Below are positions 24,941 through 32,811 of a stretch of DNA of 64,000 nucleotides, piece by piece. The stretch spans positions 133,156 through 197,155 of the forward strand of contig CAKTZI010000002.1 of assembly GCA_934635385.1 (NCBI GenBank), given 5' to 3'. The notes beneath the pieces were generated by a model. The model searched no databases. It was not told where the DNA came from and saw only the letters and a program-made list of their open reading frames with translations. Numbering within the stretch: position 1 is the first letter of the stretch; each line of letters begins with the position of its first letter. Source of the DNA: an uncultured Kiritimatiellota bacterium (GTDB taxonomy: Bacteria > Verrucomicrobiota > Kiritimatiellia > RFP12 > UBA1067). A program made the translations under genes and the position numbers.

Positions 24941-26591
24941 ACACGAATGTGCGGTGGCGCTTCTGCGCCTTCGCAAAGGCGCTTCCCATTACGCGACGGC
25001 CTACGGCGCGGCGGATTTCGGGGGGACGAAGCTTTCGCTTCTCCTTGAAAAGCAGCACAACCGGGGGCAGGACGGTGCGGGCGCGGTCACGCTGACGCTC
25101 ACGCCCGAACCTGGCAAGCCCGCCTACAACGAGTTCAAGTCCGCCTCGGATCGTCCGCTGGCGGACTTGCTGTCACTCCTGGCCAAGCGGCGGCGGCTGT
25201 CCGAGACGCTGTTCCTCGGACACCTGCGCTATGCGACCTATGGGCGCGGCGACATCGGCTTCTGCCATCCGTTCGTGCATCGCGCCGCGCGGCTCAACCG
25301 CACGCTTTTCCTTGCGGGCAACTTCAACCTCACGAACACGCGCGACCTCTTCGACGCCTACGTCGCGCTCGGCAAGTTCCCGGAATCGACGGCCGACGGC
25401 TACCTCATCTGCGAATGGCTCGCCGCGACGATGCTGAAGGCCGAGATCGACGGCGAGACGGATCGGGGAAAGGTTCTCGTCGCGGCCCTGAAGGCGCTGC
25501 TGCCGAAGCTGGACGGCGCCTACACGCTCTGCGGCATGACGGGCGACGGCTGGAGCTTCGCCGTCCGCGATCCGCACGGCATCCGGCCGGGCTACTGCCT
25601 CGTCACGGACGACGTGGCGGTCGTCGCGTCGGAGCGTCCGGCCATCCAGGCGGCGTTCAACGCCCTGCCGGACGCGGTGCGCGAGCTCGTGCCCGGCGAG
25701 GCCCTGCTGGTCGCGCCGGACGGCGCGGTGCGTTTCGAGAAGATTCTCAATCCGGCGGCGCGGCGCAGCTGCGTCTTCGAGCGCATCTACTTCTCGCGCG
25801 CGAACGACGCGGACATCCATCGCGAGCGCAAGGCGCTCGGCGCGGCGCTCGCGAAGCCGCTCCTGAAGGCCGTGGACGGCGACCTCGCGAACACGTTCTT
25901 CAGCTACATCCCGAACTCGGCGCAGGTCGCGTTCCACGGGCTGCTGGAGGCGCTGTGGACGGAAGGTCTGGCGGAGGGGCGTCCCGTCCGCTTCGGGCAG
26001 ATCGCGGTGAAGGACGCGAAGTTCCGCACGTTCATCGCGGATGCCGCCGCGCGCCGCGAGTTCTACCAGCACGTCTACGATGTCACCTACGGGCTTGTAC
26101 GGCCGGGGACGGACACGCTCGTCGTCCTCGACGACTCGATCGTGCGCGGCAACACGATGAGGAACGCGATCCTGCCGATGCTCGACCGCCTCGGGCCGAA
26201 GCGCATCATCGTCGCGTCGTCCGCCCCGCCGATCTGCTATCCCGACTGCTACGGCATCGACATGTCGACCCTTGGCGAGCTCGTCGCGTTCAAGGCCCTC
26301 GTCAATTTGGCCGGCGAGGCGGCGATTCGTGCGACGGACGACGTGCGGAAGATTTACGCACAGCATTCTCAGGATGCGCTGTCAGCGGAGATCGCGCGGC
26401 TCATCACGCCGCCCGGCATGAAGGCGCGGGTGGATGTCGTGTTCCAGACGATTGACGATCTCCATGCGTGTTGTCCGGACTCGGCGGGCGACTGGTATTT
26501 CACGGGGAACTACCCGACTGCCGGCGGTGTGCGCGTCCTGAAGGAGGCGCTCGCCAACTACCTCGCCCGCCGCGACGGCCGGTCGTACTGA
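24924..26591 (+). CDS. purF: Amidophosphoribosyltransferase-like glutamine amidotransferase
   Basis: 555-aa enzyme that transfers glutamine amide nitrogen to PRPP. The Ntn glutaminase domain starts at the catalytic cysteine C9 (IKHECAVALLRL) with QHNRGQDGAG and GHLRYATYGRGDIGF. The PRTase domain carries the PRPP loop VVLDDSIVRGNT at about residues 400-411. It resembles the longer PurF form known from Bacteroidetes, so it could be a second or specialised PurF. The start follows the sigma-54 promoter by about 15 nt, implying a very short leader. Confidence 0.85.
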   Translation: MSDTIKHECAVALLRLRKGASHYATAYGAADFGGTKLSLLLEKQHNRGQDGAGAVTLTLTPEPGKPAYNEFKSASDRPLADLLSLLAKRRRLSETLFLGHLRYATYGRGDIGFCHPFVHRAARLNRTLFLAGNFNLTNTRDLFDAYVALGKFPESTADGYLICEWLAATMLKAEIDGETDRGKVLVAALKALLPKLDGAYTLCGMTGDGWSFAVRDPHGIRPGYCLVTDDVAVVASERPAIQAAFNALPDAVRELVPGEALLVAPDGAVRFEKILNPAARRSCVFERIYFSRANDADIHRERKALGAALAKPLLKAVDGDLANTFFSYIPNSAQVAFHGLLEALWTEGLAEGRPVRFGQIAVKDAKFRTFIADAAARREFYQHVYDVTYGLVRPGTDTLVVLDDSIVRGNTMRNAILPMLDRLGPKRIIVASSAPPICYPDCYGIDMSTLGELVAFKALVNLAGEAAIRATDDVRKIYAQHSQDALSAEIARLITPPGMKARVDVVFQTIDDLHACCPDSAGDWYFTGNYPTAGGVRVLKEALANYLARRDGRSY

Positions 26592-26613
26592 GCCGGAACG
26601 GAGTTTCACGTCT

Positions 26614-26687
26614 TGTAATTGGGCGACGGCGGCGTTTACAGCATTGTGCCTTTCATATTCTGTAATTAGGCGGAGACGGTTTTTACA
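26614..26687 (+). promoter_or_regulatory. Two TGTAA-N17-TTACA elements upstream of the carA sigma-54 promoter
   Basis: Inverted pentamers TGTAA (26614-26618) with TTACA (26636-26640), and TGTAA (26661-26665) with TTACA (26683-26687). Both have a 17-nt spacer, with 47 bp from one to the next. They lie about 100-150 bp before the predicted start, the usual place for enhancer-binding activators of sigma-54. Confidence 0.6.
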
Positions 26688-26747
26688 TTTATTGCAGAAG
26701 GTGTGGAAGCGGAAGAGTTCAATCCGTTCCTTCTTTTCTTTTTCGCT

Positions 26748-26764
26748 TTGGCATGGAATTTGCA
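26748..26764 (+). promoter_or_regulatory. Sigma-54 promoter of carA
   Basis: TTGGCATGGAATTTGCA: GG at 26750-26751 and GC at 26762-26763, ten bases apart. The carA ATG is 31 nt downstream with a GGAGGA-type ribosome binding site between. Confidence 0.8.
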
Positions 26765-26794
26765 AACCACCTTCAGAATGGAGGAGCGAGGATC

Positions 26795-28105
26795 ATGAAG
26801 AGCGAATTTGAAGCGAAGTGGCGGGCCGAGCGGGAGCGGAAGGCGTTTCTGGCGTTGGCGGATGGGACGATCTTTCACGGTGTGGCGTTTGGCGCGCGCG
26901 CAGACCGGTGCGGGGAAGTCGTCTTCAACACCGGCATGTGCGGGTATCAGGAAATCCTGACGGATCCCTCCTACGCGGGGCAGTTCGTCACCCTCACCGC
27001 CGCCGAAGTCGGCAATTACGGTGTCAACCCCGAAGACGTCGAGTCCCGGGGCCTTTTTCTTTCGGGGCTGGTGATCGGCGACCTGACCGAGCCGTCGAAC
27101 TACCGCGCGACGCAGTCGCTGGACGCCTACCTCAAGGCGAACGGCGTGCCGGGCATCTATGGCGTCGACACGCGCGCGCTGACGATCCACCTGCGGGAAC
27201 ACGGCAACCAGAAGGCGTTTCTGGGAAATGGTCGAATGGTCGAATTGACGAATGATCGAATGGAGGACGCGGGGCTGGCGTCAGCAGAACGGACGGGTGT
27301 CGAAAAGGCGAAGAATTGGGAAGGGCTGGACGGACAGGACTATGCCAGTCGCGTGAGCTGCAAGGAGGCGTATGAGTTTGCTCTTGATGCGGGTCTTGTC
27401 TCACACGGAGCCACGGAGGCACGGAGAACAGGAGAGCCGGAACTCCGTGCCTCCGTGGCTCCGTGTGAGGTAAAAAGGCCCCCTCATGTTGTTTGTTACG
27501 ATTTCGGCGTGAAGACGAACATCCTGCGGGAGCTGGCCGCGTTCGCGCACGTCACGGTCGTGCCGGCGCAGACGCCGGCGGCGGAGGTGCTGGCGATGGA
27601 GCCGGACGGCATCTTCCTCTCCAACGGCCCGGCCGATCCGGCGGCGGTCGGCTACGCGATCGAGAACATTCGGGCGATCTTGTCGTATGACCAAGCGATC
27701 CTTTCTGGTCATGAGGGACGTGAGGGGCAGGAGCGGCGCGAGGCTGGGCGGCAGAAGGTCGTTCCGCTGATGGGCATCTGCCTTGGGCATCAGCTCCTGT
27801 CGCTCGCGTGCGGGGCGAAAACGGGGCGGCTCAAGTTCGGCCACCACGGGTGCAACCACCCCGTGAAGAACCTCGCGACGGGCAAGGTCGAGATCACGAG
27901 CCAGAACCACAACTTCGCGGTGCTGCCCGACTCGGTGCCGGACTGCCTGGAGGTCACGCACGTGAACCTCAACGACGGCTCCATCGAGGGCGTGCGGCAC
28001 AGGGCGCTGCCGGCGTTCTCGGTGCAGTACCACCCGGAAAGCTGTCCCGGCCCGCACGACTCGAAGTATCTTTTCGACCAGTTTAGAAAGCTGATTTCAA
28101 AATGA
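26795..28105 (+). CDS. carA: Carbamoyl-phosphate synthase small (glutaminase) subunit with in-frame repeat insertions
   Basis: 436-aa subunit supplying ammonia from glutamine for carbamoyl phosphate. N-terminal CarA domain (FNTGMCGYQEILTDPSY), class I amidotransferase domain with C329 in GICLGHQ and the late His of VQYHPESCPGPHD. CarA is usually 360-390 aa. The excess is three repeat-derived insertions at about residues 144-157, 202-226 and 305-321; all keep frame, and the first two lie between the two domains. The start follows GGAGGAGCG. carB is not adjacent. Its stop overlaps the pyrG ATG (ATGA). Confidence 0.9.
   Translation: MKSEFEAKWRAERERKAFLALADGTIFHGVAFGARADRCGEVVFNTGMCGYQEILTDPSYAGQFVTLTAAEVGNYGVNPEDVESRGLFLSGLVIGDLTEPSNYRATQSLDAYLKANGVPGIYGVDTRALTIHLREHGNQKAFLGNGRMVELTNDRMEDAGLASAERTGVEKAKNWEGLDGQDYASRVSCKEAYEFALDAGLVSHGATEARRTGEPELRASVAPCEVKRPPHVVCYDFGVKTNILRELAAFAHVTVVPAQTPAAEVLAMEPDGIFLSNGPADPAAVGYAIENIRAILSYDQAILSGHEGREGQERREAGRQKVVPLMGICLGHQLLSLACGAKTGRLKFGHHGCNHPVKNLATGKVEITSQNHNFAVLPDSVPDCLEVTHVNLNDGSIEGVRHRALPAFSVQYHPESCPGPHDSKYLFDQFRKLISK
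27400..27469. repeat. Perfect 27-bp inverted repeat inside carA
   Basis: Left arm 27400-27426, 16-nt loop 27427-27442, right arm 27443-27469. The right arm is built from CTCCGTGCCTCC and CTCCGTGTGAG units. Single arms of the same family occur at about 53311-53337 and 54863-54889. It is translated in frame as part of CarA. Confidence 0.9.
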
Positions 28106-29814
28106 AAAAGCCAGTCAAATACGTCTTCATCACCGGCGGCGTCGTGAGTTCCCTCGGCAAGGGCATCACGTCCGCCTCCCTCGCGCTCCTCCTGAAGAGC
28201 CGCGGCTACAAGGTCTTCATGCAGAAGCTCGATCCGTACCTGAACGTCGATCCGGGCACGATGAGCCCCTACCAGCACGGCGAGGTGTTCGTGACGGACG
28301 ACGGCGCCGAGACGGATCTCGACCTCGGTCACTACGAGCGGTTCGCGGGCGTGACGTGCTCGAAGGCGTCGAACTACACGTCGGGCCGCATCTACTCGGC
28401 CGTCCTCGCCCGTGAGCGCGCGGGCGGCTATCTCGGCGGGACGGTGCAGGTCGTGCCGCACATCACGAACGAGATCAAGGACGCGATTCGTTCCGCCGGT
28501 GAGCATGACTGCGACATCGTCCTCTGCGAGATCGGCGGCGTGTCGGGCGACATCGAGTCGCTGCCGTTCCTGGAGGCGGCGCGGCAGTTCCGGTTCGAGC
28601 ACGGCATGGACAACACGTGCTTCGTGCACCTCACGCTCGTCCCCTACCTGAAGGCGGCGGGCGAGCTGAAGACGAAACCCTCGCAGCATTCTGTCGGGCA
28701 GCTCCGCGCGATCGGCATCATTCCCGACATCCTCGTCTGCCGCACGGAGATGACGATTCCGAAGGAACACCTCGAAAAGCTCGCGCTCTTCTGCAACGTG
28801 CGGCCGGAGCGCGTCATCGAGGAGAAGGACGTGACGGACTCCGTCTATGCGATTCCGCGCGAACTCCGCAAGCAGGGGCTGGACGAGGAAGTGCTGAAGC
28901 AGCTGCACCTCGACATCTGGCCGATCAAGCACACGGTGTGGGACACGCTCGTCAAGAAGGCGACGCAGCCGAAGCGGAGCTGCACGATCGCGCTTGTCGG
29001 CAAGTACATCGCGATCCGCGACGCCTACAAGTCCGTCCACGAGGCCCTGCACCACGCGGGCATGGCGCACGACTGCAAGGTGAACGTGAAGTGCATCGAG
29101 GCGGAGGAGCTGGAAGCGGAAGTGAAAAGGAATAAGGAAGAAGGAAGAAGTGCGGACTGCAAGCTGCTTGCGGGCGTGGACGGGATTCTCGTGCCGGGCG
29201 GCTTCGGCAGCCGGGGCGTGCCGGGCAAGTGCCTCGCGATCAGGTATGCGCGCGAACACAAGATCCCGTTCCTCGGCATCTGCCTCGGCATGCAGTGCAC
29301 GGCCATCGAGTATGCGCGCGATGTCGTCGGCTGGGCGGACGCGAACTCAACGGAGTTCGACCCGAAGACGACGCACCCGGTGATTGACCTCATGGAGACG
29401 CAGAAGGGCGTCACGCAGAAGGGCGGCACGATGCGGCTCGGCGCGTACCCGTGCGTCGTCAAGAAGGGGACTTTGGCCTTTAAACTGTATGATCGGGCGG
29501 GGTGGAACAGTGGAAAGGTGGAAAAGTGGAATGGCGAGAAGTGCGGCGGCCTGATGATTTCCGAACGCCATCGCCACCGCTATGAGCTGGGCTACGACAC
29601 GGAGGGGCGCCAGGCGCTGGAGGCGGCGGGGCTGAAGGTGTCCGGCACGTCACCGGACGGCAAGCTTGTCGAGATCGTCGAGCTGCCGGACCATCCGTAT
29701 TTCATCGCGGGCCAGTTCCATCCGGAGTTCAAGTCGCGCCCGACCGCGCCGCATCCGCTTTTCGACGGACTCGTCACGGCGGCGCTGAAGCAGAAGAAAG
29801 ATCAGAAGAAGTAA
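28102..29814 (+). CDS. pyrG: CTP synthase with two low-complexity in-frame insertions
   Basis: 570-aa enzyme (E. coli 545) that aminates UTP using glutamine. N-terminal synthase domain: FITGGVVSSLGKGITSAS, DPYLNVDPGTMSPYQHGE. C-terminal glutaminase: VPGGFGSRG, GICLGMQ nucleophile and the PYFIAGQFHPEFKSRP end. Two extra stretches, about residues 342-351 (KRNKEEGRSA) and 463-480 (a W/K/E/G-rich run), come from purine-rich repeats and sit at surface loops. Translationally coupled to carA and 12 nt before glmS. Confidence 0.95.
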   Translation: MKKPVKYVFITGGVVSSLGKGITSASLALLLKSRGYKVFMQKLDPYLNVDPGTMSPYQHGEVFVTDDGAETDLDLGHYERFAGVTCSKASNYTSGRIYSAVLARERAGGYLGGTVQVVPHITNEIKDAIRSAGEHDCDIVLCEIGGVSGDIESLPFLEAARQFRFEHGMDNTCFVHLTLVPYLKAAGELKTKPSQHSVGQLRAIGIIPDILVCRTEMTIPKEHLEKLALFCNVRPERVIEEKDVTDSVYAIPRELRKQGLDEEVLKQLHLDIWPIKHTVWDTLVKKATQPKRSCTIALVGKYIAIRDAYKSVHEALHHAGMAHDCKVNVKCIEAEELEAEVKRNKEEGRSADCKLLAGVDGILVPGGFGSRGVPGKCLAIRYAREHKIPFLGICLGMQCTAIEYARDVVGWADANSTEFDPKTTHPVIDLMETQKGVTQKGGTMRLGAYPCVVKKGTLAFKLYDRAGWNSGKVEKWNGEKCGGLMISERHRHRYELGYDTEGRQALEAAGLKVSGTSPDGKLVEIVELPDHPYFIAGQFHPEFKSRPTAPHPLFDGLVTAALKQKKDQKK

Positions 29815-29826
29815 GGAGGGCGTCCC

Positions 29827-31671
29827 ATGTGCGGCATCGTCGGATTCTCCAGTCACACGCAGAGCGCGTGCCGTCCGCTCGTCAACGGCCTGCGTCGGCT
29901 CGAATACCGGGGCTACGATTCGGCGGGCGTCGCCCTGGAGTCGGCGGACGACCTGCGCGTCTTCAAGCGGACGGGCAAGGTCGCCGAACTTGACCGTCTG
30001 CTGGCGCGCGAGCTGCCGGAGGCTGAACGCGGACGCTACACGCTGGGCATCGCCCACACGCGCTGGGCGACGCACGGGCTGCCGACGGAGGCGAACGCGC
30101 ATCCGCAGGTCGCGGACGGCGGGCGGCTCGCGCTCGTCCACAACGGCATCATCGAGAACTACGCCGCCCTGCGCGCCAAGCTGGAGAAGCGCGGCTGCGC
30201 CTTCGTCTCGCAGACGGACACCGAGGTGCTCGCGCACCTGATCGCGACGTTCGACACGGGCGACTTCATGACGGCCGTCTCGCAGGCCCTGAAGCAGGTC
30301 GAGGGCACCTACGGCCTCGCCGTCATTTCCCTGCGCCATCCGGGCGAGATGATTGTCGCGCGTAAGGGCTCGCCGCTCGTGATCGGCGTCGGCGAAGGCT
30401 CGACCGTCGTCGCGAGCGATGTCTCGGCCATCGTCTCCTACACGCGGCAGGTCATCTACCTCGACGACGGCGACATCGCCCGCATCACGCCGGAGGGGGC
30501 CGACGTCTTCACGCTCGACAACGCGCCCGTCTCCCGCGACGTCCAGGTGGTCGACTGGGACGCCGACGCGGCGGAGAAGGGCGGCTACGCCCACTTCATG
30601 CTCAAGGAGATCTTCGAGCAGCCGGAGGCCCTGCGCAACACGATTCGCGGACGCCTCGACCGGCAGGGCGGGACGGCCGTCCTCGCGGGCCTCAACCTGC
30701 CGCCGCGCGAACTCGCGACGATCCGCCGCGCCGTCATCATCGGCTGCGGGACGTCGCTCCATGCGGGCATGGTCGGCAAGTATCTTTTCGAGTCGCTCGC
30801 GGACTTGCCGACGAGCGCCGAGCAGGCGGCGGAGTTCCGCTACTGCAACCCGATCATCGGGCCGAACGACTGGGCGATCGCGCTCTCCCAGTCGGGCGAG
30901 ACGGCGGACACGCTTGCGGCCGTGCGCGAGTCGATCGGCAAGGGCGCGCTCGTTTCGGCCGTCTGCAACGTCGTCGGCTCGACGATTGCGCGCGCGGCGG
31001 GGCGCGGCGTCTACCTGCACGCGGAGCCGGAGATTTCCGTCGCCTCGACGAAGGCGTTCACGGCGCAGGTCGTCGTCCTCCTCATGATGGCGCTGAAGCT
31101 GGGCCGCACGCGGCGGCTCTCGCGCGAGGAGGGGCTGGGCCTCTGCGCGGAGATTGCCGCGCTGCCGGAGCTTGTCGCCGAGGTGCTGAAGGAGAACGAC
31201 CGCATCGCGGCCGTCGCGGCGAAGTACGCGCAGGCGAACGACATGTTCTTCCTCGGGCGCGGCATCCTCTATCCGACGGCGCTCGAGGGCGCGCTCAAGA
31301 TGAAGGAGATCTCGTATGTCCACGCCGAGGGGTACCAGGCGGCCGAGCTCAAGCACGGGCCGATCGCGCTCCTCGGACGCGAGACGCCGGTCGTGGCACT
31401 GCTGAACGACATTCCGGGCAAGGAGAAGACGCTCGGCAACGTGCAGGAGTGCCGCGCGCGGCAGGCGCCGGTCATCGGCATCGTGACGCAGGGCGACGAC
31501 GACGCGGCGGCCCCCTGCGACGACGTGTTGCGCGTACCCCGCACGAGCGCGGCGTGCGCGCCGGTCGTCACGGCGGTCGCCCTGCAGCTTCTGGCCTATC
31601 ACGTGGCGCGGATTCGCGGCTGCGAGATCGACCAGCCGCGCAACCTCGCGAAGTCCGTCACCGTGGAGTGA
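29827..31671 (+). CDS. glmS: Glutamine-fructose-6-phosphate aminotransferase
   Basis: 614-aa enzyme making glucosamine-6-phosphate for cell-wall and glycan synthesis. The glutaminase nucleophile is C2 (MCGIVGFSS), then LEYRGYDSAG, HTRWATHGLPTEANAHP. Two SIS domains follow (CGTSLHAG, LSQSGETADTL, EISYVHAEGYQAAELKHGP), and the conserved end QPRNLAKSVTVE. Length is as expected (about 609). AAGGAGGG precedes the start. Third consecutive glutamine amidotransferase after carA and pyrG. No glmS ribozyme is present upstream. Confidence 0.97.
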   Translation: MCGIVGFSSHTQSACRPLVNGLRRLEYRGYDSAGVALESADDLRVFKRTGKVAELDRLLARELPEAERGRYTLGIAHTRWATHGLPTEANAHPQVADGGRLALVHNGIIENYAALRAKLEKRGCAFVSQTDTEVLAHLIATFDTGDFMTAVSQALKQVEGTYGLAVISLRHPGEMIVARKGSPLVIGVGEGSTVVASDVSAIVSYTRQVIYLDDGDIARITPEGADVFTLDNAPVSRDVQVVDWDADAAEKGGYAHFMLKEIFEQPEALRNTIRGRLDRQGGTAVLAGLNLPPRELATIRRAVIIGCGTSLHAGMVGKYLFESLADLPTSAEQAAEFRYCNPIIGPNDWAIALSQSGETADTLAAVRESIGKGALVSAVCNVVGSTIARAAGRGVYLHAEPEISVASTKAFTAQVVVLLMMALKLGRTRRLSREEGLGLCAEIAALPELVAEVLKENDRIAAVAAKYAQANDMFFLGRGILYPTALEGALKMKEISYVHAEGYQAAELKHGPIALLGRETPVVALLNDIPGKEKTLGNVQECRARQAPVIGIVTQGDDDAAAPCDDVLRVPRTSAACAPVVTAVALQLLAYHVARIRGCEIDQPRNLAKSVTVE

Positions 31672-31674
31672 GCG

Positions 31675-32586
31675 TCAGCCCCTCTTCAGGGCGGCGGCGA
31701 GGATGAGGACGACCCCGGCGATGGACCAGGGGTCGGGAACCTGCCCGAAGAGCGCGAAGCCGAATGCCGCCGTGAAGAGGATGTTCGTGTAGTCGTAGAC
31801 GGCGATGTCACGCGGCGCGGCAAAGCGATAGGCGAGGGTGATGCCGAACTGGCCGAGGGCGGCGCCGCCGCCGGCCCCCAGCAGGATCAGGACCTGCGCG
31901 GCGGTCATCGCGTCGAAGCGGTGCATCATGAACGGCACGGACGCGAGGCAGGAGAACGCGCTGAAGAAGAGGATGATGAAGGCGCTGGAGAGGCGTTCCC
32001 TGCCGAGCGCGTGCAGGGCCGTGTAGGCGGCACCGGCCGCAATGCCGCCGAGGAGCCCCATCAGGAGGGGAAAGGCGGCTTCGCCCGCGAAACCGGGCTT
32101 GGCGATCAGCAGGACGCCGCCAAAGGCGAGCAGAAGCCTCCCGACGGTCTTTCGGCTGACGCGCTCTCGGAGGAAGAGCCAGGCGAAGAGGACGGTGAAG
32201 AAGGGCGCGGTCTTGTTCAGGGTCTGTCCCTCGGCGATGGAGATGCGGCCGAGGGCGTAGAAGTTTGCGAAGATGCCGACCGTGCCGAGAACGCTGCGCA
32301 AGACGAGCAGACGCCACGTCCGCGCGGGGACAGGCCCTTGTGGCGGCATGCGGGCGGCGGGGTCTGTCCCCCGGCCGATGGGGTCTGTCCCCGGCTTGCG
32401 GACGCGCGACTCCTGCAGGAAGACGGCGAGCGCGACGGCGAACGCGAGGGCGTTTCGGAAGAAGCTCTTCTGGAAGCTGGAGACCGGCGCGCCGAAGTCG
32501 TCGCAGAGCCGCACGCAGGCGGCCATGACGGCAAAACCCAGCGCACTGGCGACGATGCAGACGATTCCTTTGCCTTTGTTGCTCAT
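31675..32586 (-). CDS. EamA-family (DMT) transporter with repeat-derived loop
   Basis: 303-aa inner-membrane carrier with about ten helices in two EamA halves. The first half is split by an extra, proline-rich loop (about residues 61-88: RKPGTDPIGRGTDPAA and following). This loop is encoded by three palindrome arms of the GGGGTCTGTCCCC/GGGGACAGGCCC family (32325-32402). It falls between helices 2 and 3, where a loop can be tolerated. Substrate unknown. TATAAT at 32598-32603 lies 11 nt before the ATG, so the leader is only a few bases. Convergent with glmS. Confidence 0.85.
   Translation of the reverse strand: MSNKGKGIVCIVASALGFAVMAACVRLCDDFGAPVSSFQKSFFRNALAFAVALAVFLQESRVRKPGTDPIGRGTDPAARMPPQGPVPARTWRLLVLRSVLGTVGIFANFYALGRISIAEGQTLNKTAPFFTVLFAWLFLRERVSRKTVGRLLLAFGGVLLIAKPGFAGEAAFPLLMGLLGGIAAGAAYTALHALGRERLSSAFIILFFSAFSCLASVPFMMHRFDAMTAAQVLILLGAGGGAALGQFGITLAYRFAAPRDIAVYDYTNILFTAAFGFALFGQVPDPWSIAGVVLILAAALKRG
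32325..32402. repeat. Cluster of GGGGTCTGTCCCC / GGGGACAGGCCC palindromes inside the EamA gene
   Basis: Arms at about 32327-32338 (GGGGACAGGCCC), 32359-32371 (GGGGTCTGTCCCC) and 32380-32392 (GGGGTCTGTCCCC). The same family is at 13050, 23521, 23572, 23670, 23721, 49591, 54003 and 59662. Confidence 0.8.
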
Positions 32587-32597
32587 ACAGGTCGCGT

Positions 32598-32603
32598 ATT
32601 ATA
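32598..32603 (-). promoter_or_regulatory. -10 box of the EamA gene
   Basis: TATAAT on the minus strand, 11 nt from the start codon. Confidence 0.6.
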
Positions 32604-32655
32604 CCCTATTCCGCATTCCGGCGATACCCCCTTGCGTTCGGCTCCGCATTTATGG

Positions 32656-32661
32656 TATACT
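32656..32661 (+). promoter_or_regulatory. Extended -10 box (TATGGTATACT) of the tRNA-Thr/tuf unit
   Basis: TATACT with TG extension, 24 nt before the tRNA-Thr 5' end. It probably serves tuf as well. Confidence 0.7.
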
Positions 32662-32685
32662 ATGCGAGTTTTCGTCTCGAAAGAG

Positions 32686-32761
<76 letters not shown>

Positions 32762-32811
32762 TTCGGGGCGAAGGACAAGCAAAAACGAACAACTCACAGG
32801 AGTAATTAGCA

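Noticed and set aside
29815..29826. glmS ribozyme upstream of glmS
   Set aside because: Only 12 nt separate pyrG and glmS; no room for the ribozyme.
29650..31602. 650-aa minus-strand ORF opposite glmS
   Set aside because: Arg/Asp/Leu-rich antisense frame; glmS on the plus strand is unambiguous.
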